Origin: Gemmiger sp. | GTDB lineage: Bacteria > Bacillota > Clostridia > Oscillospirales > Ruminococcaceae | Assembly: GCA_028710135.1 (NCBI GenBank) | Contig: JAQUSS010000011.1 | Location: 1-39,542 of the forward strand | Length of the DNA stretch: 39,542 bases | Reading direction: 5' to 3' | In this document: positions 15,861-24,870 of the stretch, one piece after another | Numbering within the stretch: the stretch's first letter is position 1 | Layout: each line of letters begins with the position of its first letter | Made by a program: the position numbers and the translations under genes | The notes under the pieces: model-generated | Told to the model about the DNA's origin: nothing | Database searches by the model: none | What the model saw: only the letters and a program-made list of their open reading frames with translations

Positions 15861-16487
15861 TTACTTGGAGTACAACTCAACGATCAGGTGTTCCTCGACC
15901 TCAAGGTCAATTTCACTGCGCTCGGGCATACGATCCACGGTAACGCTCATATGCTCGGCATTTTTGCTCATCCAAACGGGCACGGGGCGGGAAGCGTTCT
16001 TCTCAACGCACTCCTTCAGCTTGCCGTTATCGGTGTCGCGCACGGCGATAACATCGCCAGCCTTCAGCAGGTAGCTCGGGATGTTGACAATCTGGCCGTT
16101 CACGGTGAAGTGACGGTGCAGCACCAACTGGCGGGCTTCCTTGCGGCTCATGGCGTAGCCGGCACGATAAACAACGTTATCAAGGCGGCTCTCCAGGATG
16201 CGGAGCAGGTTCTCGCCCGACATACCAGCCTGGCGGTTACCCATATCAAAATACTTAGCAAACTGGCTCTCCAGCACACCGTAGTATTTCTTTGCCTTCT
16301 GCTTGGCGCGCAACTGCAAGCCATATTCAGAAGTCTTTTTGCGGGCCTGGTTCGGCCCATGCTGGCCGGGAACAGTGCTGCGGCGGGCAAAAGCACACTT
16401 ATCGGAATAGCAGCGTTCGCCTTTCAGGAAAAGTTTTGCGCCTTCACGGCGGCACTGGCGGCATTCTGCGCCTGTATATCTTGCCAT
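15861..16487 (-). CDS. rpsD: 30S ribosomal protein S4 (zinc-binding form)
   Basis: Protein of 208 aa, primary binder of the 16S 5' domain. Four cysteines at C9, C12, C26 and C31 form the zinc site of the C+ type known from Geobacillus S4. The S4 RNA-binding domain spans about residues 99-160 ([24 protein letters not shown]). In E. coli S4 represses its own alpha operon, and in Bacillus it regulates its own monocistronic rpsD gene. Here it is inside the alpha cluster between rpsK and rpoA, so an autoregulatory site would be expected in the rpmJ-rpsM spacer. Confidence 0.97.
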   Translation of the reverse strand: MARYTGAECRQCRREGAKLFLKGERCYSDKCAFARRSTVPGQHGPNQARKKTSEYGLQLRAKQKAKKYYGVLESQFAKYFDMGNRQAGMSGENLLRILESRLDNVVYRAGYAMSRKEARQLVLHRHFTVNGQIVNIPSYLLKAGDVIAVRDTDNGKLKECVEKNASRPVPVWMSKNAEHMSVTVDRMPERSEIDLEVEEHLIVELYSK

Positions 16488-16505
16488 CTTGTTACTCCTC
16501 CTTCG

Positions 16506-16910
16506 TTAAATGCGGCGACGCTTGGGCGGGCGGCAGCCATTGTGCGGAATGGGCGTCACGTCGCGAATCATGGTGACTTCCAGCCCGGTGGACTGCAGCG
16601 CACGGATAGCGCTTTCACGCCCCGAACCGGGGCCCTTCACAAATACCTCAACGGTTTTCATGCCATGCTCCATGGCAGCCTTGGCGGCAACCTCAGCGGC
16701 GCTTTGCGCGGCATAAGGCGTGCTTTTACGGGAACCGCGGAAGTTCAGAGCGCCCGTGCTGGCCCACGAAATCGTGTTGCCCTGGGTATCGGTAATGGTC
16801 ACGATCGTGTTGTTGAACGTGCTCTGGATATGGGCAGCGCCAGTATTGATGTTCTTGCGTTCCTTTTTCTTGGTGCGGGTTTTTGCCGCACTAGCTTTCG
16901 TAGCAGCCAT
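16506..16910 (-). CDS. rpsK: 30S ribosomal protein S11
   Basis: Protein of 134 aa, platform protein of the small subunit near the mRNA exit. The lysine-rich N-terminus is followed by [29 protein letters not shown] and the C-terminal [15 protein letters not shown], all diagnostic. It starts 12 nt after rpsM with GGAGGA upstream, in the standard alpha order. Confidence 0.97.
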   Translation of the reverse strand: MAATKASAAKTRTKKKERKNINTGAAHIQSTFNNTIVTITDTQGNTISWASTGALNFRGSRKSTPYAAQSAAEVAAKAAMEHGMKTVEVFVKGPGSGRESAIRALQSTGLEVTMIRDVTPIPHNGCRPPKRRRI

Positions 16911-16922
16911 TTCAGTTCCTCC

Positions 16923-17294
16923 TTACTTCTTCTTGTTAGCGACGGTACGCTTCGGACCTTTGCAGGTACGGGCATTGGTCTTGGTGCGCTGGCCGCGGCA
17001 AGGCAGGCTCTTGCGATGGCGCAATCCACGGTAGCACTGGATTTCCGTCAAGCGTTTGATGTCCAGCGCCACGTTACGGCGAAGGTCGCCTTCCACCAAA
17101 ATGTTATTTTTGTCGATATAATCGCGGATCTTGGCTTCCTCATCGGTAGAAAGATCTTTGACGCGGGTATCAGGGTTAATTCCGGTACCGGCGAGAATGT
17201 CGTCGGCAGTGCTCTGACCAATACCATAAACGTAGGTCAGACCAACTTCAATCCGCTTCTCACGAGGCAGATCAACACCAGCAATACGTGCCAT
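16923..17294 (-). CDS. rpsM: 30S ribosomal protein S13
   Basis: Protein of 123 aa at the head of the 30S subunit, contacting the P-site tRNA through its basic C-terminus. [30 protein letters not shown] and the ending [16 protein letters not shown] are typical. The track start 9 codons earlier is rejected because GGAGGTG sits just before ATG 17294. The 115-nt structured spacer upstream of it is unusual within this compact cluster. Confidence 0.97.
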   Translation of the reverse strand: MARIAGVDLPREKRIEVGLTYVYGIGQSTADDILAGTGINPDTRVKDLSTDEEAKIRDYIDKNNILVEGDLRRNVALDIKRLTEIQCYRGLRHRKSLPCRGQRTKTNARTCKGPKRTVANKKK

Positions 17295-17330
17295 AAAAGC
17301 ACCTCCATAATTACATCCCATGTCCTGGTC

Positions 17331-17405
17331 GGGGCCTGCGCCGGGAATCTACGCACTTGGCCCCCTAACGCGTTGGGTATGGTTTCTGCGGTTACTTACC
17401 GCAGA
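17331..17405 (-). promoter_or_regulatory. Two strong hairpins in the rpmJ-rpsM spacer, candidate autoregulatory leader
   Basis: In transcript order, TCTGCGGT/ACCGCAGA forms a perfect 8-bp stem (17385-17405). Then GGGGCC-TGCG pairs with CGCA-GGCCCC (17331-17364; 10 bp with a 3-nt bulge). Neither has a U-tail, so they are not terminators. E. coli S4 binds a pseudoknot at this same place upstream of rpsM; identity with that element is only an inference. Confidence 0.5.
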
Positions 17406-17408
17406 CCT

Positions 17409-17522
17409 TTAGCCCTGGCGCTGCTTATGCTTGGGGTTGGGGCAAATAATCATCACGCGGCCTTTGCGCTTGATGACTTTGCACTTTTCGCAAATGGGTT
17501 TCACGGAAGGTTTTACCTTCAT
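17409..17522 (-). CDS. rpmJ: 50S ribosomal protein L36 (zinc-binding form)
   Basis: Read directly from the sequence because it is too short for the ORF track: 37 aa, [20 protein letters not shown] followed by [18 protein letters not shown]11, C14, C27 and H32 make the zinc site of the C+ type. ATG 17522 has TTAAAGGAGG upstream. It lies between infA and rpsM as in other Firmicutes. Confidence 0.97.
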   Translation of the reverse strand: MKVKPSVKPICEKCKVIKRKGRVMIICPNPKHKQRQG

Positions 17523-17554
17523 GATGTTAACCTCCTTTAACAAACACGCGGCAC

Positions 17555-17791
17555 TTACTTGGAGCGCCAGGTGATACGGGCCTTTGTCAGGTCGTAGGGC
17601 GACATCTCCATGGTGACCTTATCGCCGGGCAGGATGCGGATGAAATTCGTCCGCAGTTTGCCGGAGATGTGTGCTAGCACCGTATGCCCGTTGGGTTTGC
17701 CCTCGGCGTTCATCAGTTCAACGCTGAATACCGTGTTGGGCATGGCCTCGCGCACGATGCCTTCTACTTCGATGACATCTTCTTTAGACAA
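17555..17791 (-). CDS. infA: Translation initiation factor IF-1, TTG start, with small insertion
   Basis: Protein of 78 aa, OB-fold factor that binds the 30S A site during initiation. [30 protein letters not shown] and [10 protein letters not shown] are classic. The track ORF begins 15 codons earlier, but AAGGAGGG lies 8 nt before the TTG at 17791 and homology begins there, so a TTG start is chosen. The usual length is 71-72 aa. The extra residues come from the NAEGKPNGH loop between strands, where the common form has only ENGH. Confidence 0.92.
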   Translation of the reverse strand: MSKEDVIEVEGIVREAMPNTVFSVELMNAEGKPNGHTVLAHISGKLRTNFIRILPGDKVTMEMSPYDLTKARITWRSK

Positions 17792-17816
17792 GCTGGTTTC
17801 CCTCCTTGAGCGTGTA

Positions 17817-18068
17817 TCATACAGGGTGGGCCGCATTGTAGGCGGCTATCGCCCCGCTGAGTTGTTGATCACTTTGCAGGAGCGCGTTTCCCAGAACGAT
17901 GGCTGTAGTGGCTACATGCCTCCTCTTTTTGCGCTTGGGGTGCGCAATACCGCGCAGGCTTCCGTCTGCGAGAAGAAGCATCTGGCCGTCCACGGCCATA
18001 ACGGCGTAGGTACGGGTTTTATCCCGCCCTGCTTTGGAGCGTACCAAACGGCCTTCTACAAAGTCCAT
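17817..18068 (-). CDS. KOW domain RNA-binding protein (L14e/COG2163-like)
   Basis: Basic protein of 83 aa. The N-terminal half [21 protein letters not shown] looks like a KOW-type SH3 fold as in L14e/L6e-like proteins, followed by a lysine/arginine patch (HPKRKKRRH). Such genes are often found between map and infA in Clostridia, but their role on the ribosome is not established. The start at ATG 18068 has GGAGGAAC upstream and overlaps the end of map by 13 nt, suggesting coupling. The C-terminal part (about 60-83) lacks a recognisable motif. Confidence 0.8.
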   Translation of the reverse strand: MDFVEGRLVRSKAGRDKTRTYAVMAVDGQMLLLADGSLRGIAHPKRKKRRHVATTAIVLGNALLQSDQQLSGAIAAYNAAHPV

Positions 18069-18829
18069 CCGGGTTCCTCCCAGCCGTGGGTCAGGATTTC
18101 AGGCCCCGCCGGTGTGATGGCCAAGGTATGCTCAAAATGAGCAGCCAGGCCGCCGTCACAGGTTTTGACCGTCCATCCATCGGAAAGTGTCTTTACCGCG
18201 CAAGCCTTTTGGTTTACCATCGGTTCAATGGCAATGCACATCCCCGGCACAAGGCGGGGGCCGCGGCCCGGGTTGCCGTAGTTTGGCACCTCGGGCTCCT
18301 CATGCAGTTCCTTGCCAACACCGTGGCCAACAAAGGTTCGCACCACCGAGAAACCGTTCTCCTCCACATACTGCTGCACCGCATGGCCAACATCCCCGGT
18401 GCGGTTTCCCGCAAGGGCGGCGGCAATGCCGCGGTGCAAGCTCTCCTTGGTAACATCCATCAACCGCTGGGCTTCGCTATCCACCTTGCCACAGGCGTAG
18501 GTGCAGGCGTTATCGCCGTTATAGCCATCAATCACACAGCCGGTATCAATCGAAACGATATCACCGGGGCGAATTTTGACCTTGCGGGAGGGGATGCCGT
18601 GAATCACAGTATCGTTTACGCTGATGCAGGCGGTAGCCGGGAAGCCGTACAGGTGCAAAAAGTTTGGCCTGGCCCCATGCCGCACGATAAAGTCGTAGAT
18701 GATTTTATCAATCTCTGCGGTGGAAATCCCCGCCTCGATTGCTTCGCCGCCCGCCTTGAGTGCCGCCGCGCTGATTGCGCAGGCACGGCGCATTTTCTCA
18801 ATTTCTGCGGCATTTTTGATTTGGATCAT
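18056..18829 (-). CDS. map: Type I methionine aminopeptidase
   Basis: Protein of 257 aa that removes the initiator Met from nascent chains. The dimetal site is complete: SIDTGCVIDGYNGDN supplies the two Asp ligands, HGVG the His, and IEPM and FEHTLAIT the two Glu. There is no N-terminal zinc-finger extension. ATG 18829 is 4 nt after the adk stop, with GGAGGC upstream inside adk. The position after secY-adk is the usual Firmicute order. Confidence 0.96.
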   Translation of the reverse strand: MIQIKNAAEIEKMRRACAISAAALKAGGEAIEAGISTAEIDKIIYDFIVRHGARPNFLHLYGFPATACISVNDTVIHGIPSRKVKIRPGDIVSIDTGCVIDGYNGDNACTYACGKVDSEAQRLMDVTKESLHRGIAAALAGNRTGDVGHAVQQYVEENGFSVVRTFVGHGVGKELHEEPEVPNYGNPGRGPRLVPGMCIAIEPMVNQKACAVKTLSDGWTVKTCDGGLAAHFEHTLAITPAGPEILTHGWEEPGWTL

Positions 18830-18833
18830 GGGC

Positions 18834-19466
18834 TCACGCCTCCAATTGCTTCAGGATATAAGCGTTGGTGGCCTGAATGGAACCCTGCTCCGGGATTTCA
18901 ACCAACTTGCCGCGGCTGCGGTAGAAGGCTACCAGCGGTTCGGTCTGCTCGTGATAGGCTTTCAAGCGATCCTGCACGGTGGCGGGCTCGTCATCCTTGC
19001 GGATGGCCAGCTCCCCGCCGCAGCGGTCGCAAACACCCTCCTGAACGCTGGGTTTATTTTTGATGTGATAGCTTGCGCCGCACTTAGCACAGACCCGCCG
19101 GCCGGACATACGCCCTACGATTGCGGCATCGTCCACCACAAGGTCCAAAACCTTGTCAATGGCAACACCCATCGTTTCCAGCGCTTCGCCCTGTGCAATG
19201 GTGCGAGGCATACCATCCAGAATAAACCCACCCTCACAGTCAGGGGCGGCCAGGCGTTCCTTCACAATGCCAACAATGACATCATCGGGAACCAGCGCGC
19301 CCGCGTCCATAAAGGTTTTTGCTTTCAGGCCCATCGGGGTGCCTTCCTTGAGGGCGGCACGCAGGATGTTGCCGGTGGAGATGGTGGGGATACCCAGTTT
19401 ATCGCTCAAAAGCTCTGCCTGGGTACCCTTTCCGGCGCCCGGGGCGCCCAACAGTATCAATTTCAT
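18834..19466 (-). CDS. adk: Adenylate kinase (zinc LID form)
   Basis: Protein of 210 aa catalysing ATP + AMP to 2 ADP. GAPGAGKGTQAE is the P-loop, DGMPRTIAQ the nucleotide-binding block. The LID domain (about residues 125-155) has CAKC and CDRC, the four-cysteine zinc site common in Gram-positive enzymes. It lies between secY and map in the spc segment, with GGAAAGGGG before ATG 19466. Confidence 0.97.
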   Translation of the reverse strand: MKLILLGAPGAGKGTQAELLSDKLGIPTISTGNILRAALKEGTPMGLKAKTFMDAGALVPDDVIVGIVKERLAAPDCEGGFILDGMPRTIAQGEALETMGVAIDKVLDLVVDDAAIVGRMSGRRVCAKCGASYHIKNKPSVQEGVCDRCGGELAIRKDDEPATVQDRLKAYHEQTEPLVAFYRSRGKLVEIPEQGSIQATNAYILKQLEA

Positions 19467-19493
19467 ACCGTTTCCCCTTTCCGCTTGCCTGGC

Positions 19494-20792
19494 TTAATCC
19501 AGGAAGCCCTTGTGGTGGCGCGAGGTCATATACCCCTCCAGCGAGCGCCCGGTATCCAGTGCAACACCAACCACAATCAGCAGGCTGGTACCACCCAACT
19601 GGATGGATACCCCCATCACATTGCCAAGCACAATGGGCAAAGCTGCCACAATGGCCAGGAAAATTGCGCCCACCAGGGTAATCTTGTTGAGCGTTTTTGT
19701 GATGAAATCGCTGGTGGGCTTGCCCGGGCGGATGCCCGGCACGGTGCCGTTGTTTTTGCGGAGCTGGTTGGAGATATCCACCGGGTTATACTGAATTGCC
19801 ACGTAGAAATAGTTGAAGGCAACAATCAGCAGCACGTAGATAACGATGTACAGCGGGCTGGTATAGTTAAAGGTGCGGAAGAAGTTATACCAGATGGGGT
19901 GGGCGGCAGCGTCAATGTTGATAAAGCTGCCGATCATACCCGGGATGCTGCACAAAGTGGATGCAAAGATGATGGGCATAACGCCGGTCATGTTCACCTT
20001 GATGGGGATGTAGCTGTTTTGGCCACCGTACATCTTGCGGCCAACCACCCGCTTGGCATACTGTACCGGGATGCGGCGCTCGGCGTTGGTTAGCACCACG
20101 ACGAACACCACGGCAACCAGTGCCAGCACAACAATCAGGGGCAGGAAGATGTAGTACTGAGGTTTACCACTCTGGGCCTGGGTCAACAGGTTTTGAACAG
20201 AGCTGTAAATGCTGGACCAGCGCGCCACGATGCCGGCAAAAATCAACATCGAGATACCGTTGCCGATACCCTTTTTGTCAATCTCGTTGCCAAGCCAGGT
20301 GAGGAGCTGTGCGCCAGCGGTAAAGCAAAGCACAATAACGACGGCGGCAAACACACCCTCAAAACCGGTGGTGTATTTCAGCGCGCTCATGTTGCGGATG
20401 ATGAAATAGTAGCCGATGGAAAGCGCGAGGCCGATGGCACCGCCAACATAGTTGGAGATGCGGGTCAGCTTGCGGCGGCCCTCCTCCCCTTCCTTAGAGA
20501 GATTCTCCAGATAGGGGATGGCCACAGTCAGCAACTGAATGATGATGGTAGCGTTGATGTAGGGCTGAACACCCAGCGCAAACAGGGTGCATTCGCTCAA
20601 CGCGCCGCCGGACATCATGTTCAGGTAGGTCAGCATACTGCCTGTAGTGAACATGGAGGAAAGAGCGTCCGAGGTAATATAAGGTACCGGAATGGCGCTG
20701 CCCACCCGGAAAAGAACGATAATCAAGAAAGTAAACAGTAGCTTTTTCCGAAGATCATCGATTTTCCAGGCATTGCGAAACGTTTCGAACAC
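19494..20792 (-). CDS. secY: Preprotein translocase subunit SecY
   Basis: Protein of 432 aa with ten membrane segments, the channel for Sec-dependent export. Typical marks are GSAIPVPYI near the N-terminus, the plug-region NMMSGGALSECTLFALGVQPYI, and GIRPGKPTSDFI in a cytosolic loop. The codon at 20792 is GTG, only one base after the rplO stop, with GAGGTGAT as ribosome binding site inside rplO. This is the standard position at the end of the spc r-protein run. Confidence 0.96.
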   Translation of the reverse strand: MFETFRNAWKIDDLRKKLLFTFLIIVLFRVGSAIPVPYITSDALSSMFTTGSMLTYLNMMSGGALSECTLFALGVQPYINATIIIQLLTVAIPYLENLSKEGEEGRRKLTRISNYVGGAIGLALSIGYYFIIRNMSALKYTTGFEGVFAAVVIVLCFTAGAQLLTWLGNEIDKKGIGNGISMLIFAGIVARWSSIYSSVQNLLTQAQSGKPQYYIFLPLIVVLALVAVVFVVVLTNAERRIPVQYAKRVVGRKMYGGQNSYIPIKVNMTGVMPIIFASTLCSIPGMIGSFINIDAAAHPIWYNFFRTFNYTSPLYIVIYVLLIVAFNYFYVAIQYNPVDISNQLRKNNGTVPGIRPGKPTSDFITKTLNKITLVGAIFLAIVAALPIVLGNVMGVSIQLGGTSLLIVVGVALDTGRSLEGYMTSRHHKGFLD

Positions 20793-20793
20793 C

Positions 20794-21231
20794 TTAGATC
20801 ACCTCAGCCTTCCCGCCTGCTTTCTCAATTTTCTCTTTTGCGGAGGCCGTATAGGCGGCCACCTGTACGTTGACAGCCTTGGTCACTTCCCCGTTGCCGA
20901 GGACCTTGATGCCATCCAGCGTTTTGGAAATAATGCCCTTCTCAAGGAGAGCCTTGGCATCGACCGTAGCGCCAGCCTCAAATTGCTCCAAATCAGCAAC
21001 CTTGATGGTTACATATTTGGTAGCGAAGATGTTGTTAAAACCGCGCTTAGGCAAACGACGCTGCAAAGGCATCTGGCCGCCTTCAAACCCGGCCTTTTTA
21101 ACGCCCGAACGGGCTTTCTGGCCCTTGTGGCCATAGCCGGCAGTTTTGCCGTTGCCGGAGCCTGCACCGCGGCCCTTGCGGGTGGGGGCAGTGTTTGCGC
21201 CCTTGGACGCTTTCAATTCATGAAGCTTCAT
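20794..21231 (-). CDS. rplO: 50S ribosomal protein L15
   Basis: Protein of 145 aa. MKLHELKASKGANTAPTRKG and GRGAGSGNGKTAGYGHKGQ form the glycine-rich N-terminal tail that threads into 23S rRNA. The start is ATG 21231, because AAGGAGGTG is right before it; the track start 6 codons earlier has none. It follows rpmD and is coupled to secY. Confidence 0.96.
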   Translation of the reverse strand: MKLHELKASKGANTAPTRKGRGAGSGNGKTAGYGHKGQKARSGVKKAGFEGGQMPLQRRLPKRGFNNIFATKYVTIKVADLEQFEAGATVDAKALLEKGIISKTLDGIKVLGNGEVTKAVNVQVAAYTASAKEKIEKAGGKAEVI

Positions 21232-21248
21232 GCTTGCACCTCCTTGCA

Positions 21249-21458
21249 TTACAGCTTGGTCACGACGACCAGATGAGAGATCTTGGCGATCTTGCCATTG
21301 GTGGCGGCATTGTCAGGCTGCACGGTGACATGGCCGGGCTTGCGAAGGCCCAGGCTAAGTGCAACGGCGGTCTGCTTTTTGCCACAACCATTCAGGCTTT
21401 TGGCCAAGCGAATGCTCAGGTTTGCGGCAGCATCCACGGTATTTTTGTTTTCAGCCAT
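21249..21458 (-). CDS. rpmD: 50S ribosomal protein L30
   Basis: Protein of 69 aa. LSIRLAKSLNGCGKKQTAVA and the later LGLRKPGHVTVQPDNAAT fit L30. It has about 8-10 extra residues at the N-terminus compared with the common 58-60 aa form. It sits between rpsE and rplO, 14 nt after rpsE, as expected in the spc segment. Confidence 0.95.
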   Translation of the reverse strand: MAENKNTVDAAANLSIRLAKSLNGCGKKQTAVALSLGLRKPGHVTVQPDNAATNGKIAKISHLVVVTKL

Positions 21459-21472
21459 TGTTTGCTACCCCC

Positions 21473-21979
21473 TTAACCCAGAATTTCCGCAACGGTTTTA
21501 CCGCGCTTGGCTGCAACGCTCTCGGCGCTGGTCAAGCTGCACAGACCACTGATGGTCGCGGCGGTAACGTTGATCGGATTGTTGGAGCGCAGGCTCTTGG
21601 TACGAATATCCTTGATGCCGACGGCTTCCAGCACGGCACGGACAGGGCCACCGGCGATAACGCCGGTACCGGGGGCGGCGGGGCGCATCAGCACCCGGCC
21701 TGCACCCGACTCACCCACAACCTCGTGGGGGATGCTGGTGCCCTTAAGGGCCATTTTGCGCATATTCTTTTTGGCTGCGCCCTCGCCCTTGCGGATTGCT
21801 TCCGGCACCTCGCCGGATTTGCCGATGCCAAAGCCTACGCTACCCTTGCCGTCGCCCACAACGATGAGCGCGGCGAATTTCATAACGCGGCCGCCCTTCA
21901 CGGTTTTGGATACACGGTTGATGGAGACGACCTTGGTGATCATGCCATCATCTTGATCTCTGTTTCTCTGCATGGCCAT
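21473..21979 (-). CDS. rpsE: 30S ribosomal protein S5
   Basis: Protein of 168 aa at the mRNA entry channel. The double-stranded-RNA-binding-like N-domain has [20 protein letters not shown] and [19 protein letters not shown]; the C-domain has [20 protein letters not shown], all diagnostic of S5. GGAGGGAG lies before ATG 21979, and the gene starts 16 nt after rplR. Confidence 0.96.
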   Translation of the reverse strand: MAMQRNRDQDDGMITKVVSINRVSKTVKGGRVMKFAALIVVGDGKGSVGFGIGKSGEVPEAIRKGEGAAKKNMRKMALKGTSIPHEVVGESGAGRVLMRPAAPGTGVIAGGPVRAVLEAVGIKDIRTKSLRSNNPINVTAATISGLCSLTSAESVAAKRGKTVAEILG

Positions 21980-21995
21980 TTTATCTTCTCCCTCC

Positions 21996-22355
21996 TTACA
22001 GCTTCAGGCCGCCCTCGCGGGCACCCTCAGCCAAGGCCTGTACACGGCCGTGATATACGAAACCGCCGCGGTCATAAACCACTTCGGCAATGCCATTTGC
22101 AAGGCATTTTTCCGCCACTTTTTTGCCAACAGCCTTGGCGCCTTCAATGTTGCCGCCAAAGCCCTCAAAATCTTTTTCCATGCTCGATGCGCTTACCAGC
22201 GTCTTACCGGTCACATCATCGATAACCTGGGCGTAGATGTGTTTGGCAGAGCGGAAAACATCCAGACGAGGACGCTCGGCAGTGCCGCTGATCTTGCCGC
22301 GAACGCGGCGGTGACGGCGCAAACGAGCTTCGTTCTTATCAGCCTTATTGACCAT
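21996..22355 (-). CDS. rplR: 50S ribosomal protein L18
   Basis: Protein of 119 aa that binds 5S r[22 protein letters not shown] and the C-terminal [20 protein letters not shown] are family signatures. The length is normal. It lies 18 nt after rplF in spc order. Confidence 0.96.
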   Translation of the reverse strand: MVNKADKNEARLRRHRRVRGKISGTAERPRLDVFRSAKHIYAQVIDDVTGKTLVSASSMEKDFEGFGGNIEGAKAVGKKVAEKCLANGIAEVVYDRGGFVYHGRVQALAEGAREGGLKL

Positions 22356-22373
22356 AATGTTTCTCCTCTCCTA

Positions 22374-22922
22374 TTATTTACCTTTACCGGCTTTGCCTTC
22401 CTTACGGATGACAAATTCGCCCTTGTAACGAATGCCCTTGCCCTTATAAGGCTCCGGCGGACGCTTTGCGCGGACCTCAGCGGCAAACTGGCCAACTTCC
22501 TGCTTATCAATGCCGCTGATGCTGAAGTTTACAGCATCCTTCACATCGATTTTGATGCTGTCGGTTTCCACCACGTTTACGGGGTGAGAGAAGCCCAGCG
22601 TCAACACCAGGGTGTTGCCCTGCTTGGCGCAGCGGTAGCCAACGCCCTGAATCTCTAGGTCTTTCTTGAAGCCCTCCGTCACACCGACAACCATGTTATG
22701 GGTCAGGGTACGGGTCAGGCCGTGGAGGCTGCGTGCCTCCTTCTCGTCATTGGGGCGGGTAACCAAAATCTCATTGCCCTCGACCTTAACGGTCATCAGG
22801 GGATGATACTTGGAATGCAGGGTACCCTTGGGGCCCTTCACGGTAATGGTGTGACCGGCCTCGTCGATCTTAACATCCACACCCGCAGGAATGACGATGG
22901 GTTTTCTTCCAATTCTCGACAT
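22374..22922 (-). CDS. rplF: 50S ribosomal protein L6
   Basis: Protein of 182 aa with two repeated alpha/beta domains, near the GTPase centre. MSRIGRKPIVIPAGV opens it, and the C-terminal RPPEPYKGKGIRYKGE is the L6 signature. It starts 16 nt after rpsH. Confidence 0.97.
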   Translation of the reverse strand: MSRIGRKPIVIPAGVDVKIDEAGHTITVKGPKGTLHSKYHPLMTVKVEGNEILVTRPNDEKEARSLHGLTRTLTHNMVVGVTEGFKKDLEIQGVGYRCAKQGNTLVLTLGFSHPVNVVETDSIKIDVKDAVNFSISGIDKQEVGQFAAEVRAKRPPEPYKGKGIRYKGEFVIRKEGKAGKGK

Positions 22923-22938
22923 TGTCTATGCCCCTTTC

Positions 22939-23337
22939 TTACCACACAAAGGCGAGTACTTCACCACCGATGTGGGCTGCGCGGGCAGCTTTATCGGTCA
23001 TAACGCCTTTAGAGGTGGAAATAATTGCGATGCCAAGGCCCTTCATGACCTTGGGCATATCCTCGCAGTTGGTGTAGATGCGCAGCCCCGGCTTGGAAAC
23101 GCGCTTGATACCGGCAATAACCGGCATCCCGTTTTCCTGGTACTTCAAAGCAAGGCGAATGTTGCCCTGCTTATTGTCCTCGGTCACTTGCATACCCTTG
23201 ATGTAGCCCTCGTCAATCAGAATCTGGCAAACAGCCTTTTTCAGGTTGGAAGCGGGAACGTCCACGGAAGGGTGTTTGGCAGTGCTGGCATTGCGGATGC
23301 GGGTAAGCAGGTCCGCGATTGGATCGGTGATTTGCAT
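22939..23337 (-). CDS. rpsH: 30S ribosomal protein S8
   Basis: Protein of 132 aa that binds the 16S central domain; in E. coli it represses the spc operon. [17 protein letters not shown] and the C-terminal [20 protein letters not shown] are typical. The upstream spacer to rpsN is 50 nt, with AAGGAGG before ATG 23337. I see no obvious S8 operator near rplE. Confidence 0.97.
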   Translation of the reverse strand: MQITDPIADLLTRIRNASTAKHPSVDVPASNLKKAVCQILIDEGYIKGMQVTEDNKQGNIRLALKYQENGMPVIAGIKRVSKPGLRIYTNCEDMPKVMKGLGIAIISTSKGVMTDKAARAAHIGGEVLAFVW

Positions 23338-23387
23338 GCCACTAACCTCCTTAGGTTGTGTAATTTCAGGTTGTTACGTCCGTTGGT

Positions 23388-23573
23388 TTACCAGGATGCT
23401 TTGCGCACGCCGGGAATTTCGCCCTTGTAGGCCAGCTCACGGAAGCAGATACGGCAAACGCCGTACTTGCGCAGGTAAGCATGGGGGCGGCCGCAAATTT
23501 TGCAGCGGTTGTACGCACGGCTGGAGAACTTGGCAGGACGCTGCTGCTTGAGCTTCATAGAAGTTTTTGCCAT
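23388..23573 (-). CDS. rpsN: 30S ribosomal protein S14, zinc-binding (type Z)
   Basis: Protein of 61 aa, the short zinc-containing S14 form (S14p/S29e, rpsZ type). C24, C27, C40 and C43 in [20 protein letters not shown] give the zinc site, and [18 protein letters not shown] is the conserved C-terminus. It lies 12 nt after rplE in the spc order. Confidence 0.97.
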   Translation of the reverse strand: MAKTSMKLKQQRPAKFSSRAYNRCKICGRPHAYLRKYGVCRICFRELAYKGEIPGVRKASW

Positions 23574-23585
23574 GTTTGTTCCTCC

Positions 23586-24125
23586 TTAGTTCGCAAAGGG
23601 AGCGCCCAGAGCCTTTAGCAGCTCTTTTGCTTCCTCGTCGGTTTTGGCCGTGGTTACAAAACAGATATCCATACCGCGAATGGCATCAACCTTATCAAAG
23701 TCGATTTCGGGGAAGATAATCTGCTCTTTGAGGCCAAAGGCATAGTTGCCGCGGCCGTCAAAAGAGTTGCCGCTGATACCGCGGAAGTCGCGGACACGGG
23801 GCAGCGCCACGTTGAACAGGCGGTCTACAAACTCGTACATACGCTCGCCACGCAGGGTAACCTTTGCGCCAATGGGCATACCCTGGCGCAGTTTAAAGTT
23901 TGCAACGCTCTTTTTGGCTTTGCAAACAATGGCCTTCTGGCCGGTAATCTGCCCCAGGTCCGACACGATAGCGTCGATAACCTTGGCGTTCTCTTTTGCC
24001 TCGCCGGCAGCAACATTGATGATAACCTTGTCCAGCTTGGGGATCTGCATCGGGCTCTTGTAATTGAACTTGGTGTTCAGGGCCGGAGCGATCTCGCTAG
24101 CATACTGTTCTTTCAAACGTGCCAT
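23586..24125 (-). CDS. rplE: 50S ribosomal protein L5
   Basis: Protein of 179 aa that binds 5S rRNA and forms bridge B1b with S13. [12 protein letters not shown] opens it; [14 protein letters not shown] and [20 protein letters not shown]-like segments are typical. The start is ATG 24125 with GGGAGGAGC upstream. The track ORF extends 38 codons further into rplX and is not credible. Confidence 0.96.
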   Translation of the reverse strand: MARLKEQYASEIAPALNTKFNYKSPMQIPKLDKVIINVAAGEAKENAKVIDAIVSDLGQITGQKAIVCKAKKSVANFKLRQGMPIGAKVTLRGERMYEFVDRLFNVALPRVRDFRGISGNSFDGRGNYAFGLKEQIIFPEIDFDKVDAIRGMDICFVTTAKTDEEAKELLKALGAPFAN

Positions 24126-24141
24126 AATATAAGCTCCTCCC

Positions 24142-24456
24142 TTACACTTCTGCGCCGCACTTGCGGCAAATACGGACGTTTTTACCGTCCTTGACAGAGT
24201 GGCCGATACGAACCGTTTTGCCGCACTTGGGGCAGACAAGCTGCACCTTGCAGGCGTAAACGGCGCCCTCAGCCTTCACGATGCCGCCCTGCTCGCCCTG
24301 ACGGCGAGGTTTGACGTGCTTCGTGACCATGTTCAGGCCCTCTACGATGACCTTGCCTTCTTTCGGCGCAACCTGCAAAACCTTACCGGTCTTGCCCTTG
24401 TCTTTGCCGGAGATGACCATAACGTTGTCGCCGGTTTTAACATGAATATTGTTCAT
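24142..24456 (-). CDS. rplX: 50S ribosomal protein L24
   Basis: Protein of 104 aa, an assembly initiator at the exit tunnel. The KOW motif is in [20 protein letters not shown] (about 8-27). The C-terminal third has CPKC and CRKC, a four-cysteine zinc-ribbon-like tail found in many Firmicute L24 proteins. It lies 15 nt after rplN. Confidence 0.96.
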   Translation of the reverse strand: MNNIHVKTGDNVMVISGKDKGKTGKVLQVAPKEGKVIVEGLNMVTKHVKPRRQGEQGGIVKAEGAVYACKVQLVCPKCGKTVRIGHSVKDGKNVRICRKCGAEV

Positions 24457-24471
24457 TTAATTAAAACCTCC

Positions 24472-24840
24472 TTACAGCGATTCGGGCGCCAGGGACAGGA
24501 TCTTTGCGAACCCGGCATCGCGAAGCTCGCGCGCCACTGGTCCAAAGATACGAGTGCCCTTGGGGCTCTTATCGGCCATTACAACCACGGCGGCGTTCTC
24601 ATCAATACGGATGTAGGAACCGTCGTCGCGGCGCAGGCCGTGCTTGCTGCGAACGATGACGGTCTTGACCACATCGCCCTTTTTAACGGTGCCACCGAGG
24701 GCAGCCTTTTTGACGCTGCAGACCACGATGTCGCCAATATTTGCATATCTCTTGCGGGTACCGCCCAGTACACGGAAGCACATTAACTCCTTGGCACCGG
24801 TATTGTCGGCCACTTTGAGATAAGTTTGCATCTGAACCAT
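24472..24840 (-). CDS. rplN: 50S ribosomal protein L14
   Basis: Protein of 122 aa, interface protein forming bridges B5 and B8. [20 protein letters not shown] and [14 protein letters not shown] are signature segments. It is the first gene of the classical spc segment and follows rpsQ by 30 nt, with no visible promoter or terminator between them. Confidence 0.97.
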   Translation of the reverse strand: MVQMQTYLKVADNTGAKELMCFRVLGGTRKRYANIGDIVVCSVKKAALGGTVKKGDVVKTVIVRSKHGLRRDDGSYIRIDENAAVVVMADKSPKGTRIFGPVARELRDAGFAKILSLAPESL

Positions 24841-24870
24841 CTTTCAGGTCCTCCTTTCAAAGTACCAGGC

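Noticed and set aside
15771-17540. 589-aa plus-strand ORF opposite rpoA-rpsM
   Set aside because: Antisense shadow of ribosomal genes; no motif and no ribosome binding site.
18699-20093. 464-aa plus-strand ORF opposite adk and secY
   Set aside because: Antisense shadow; composition follows the opposite strand.
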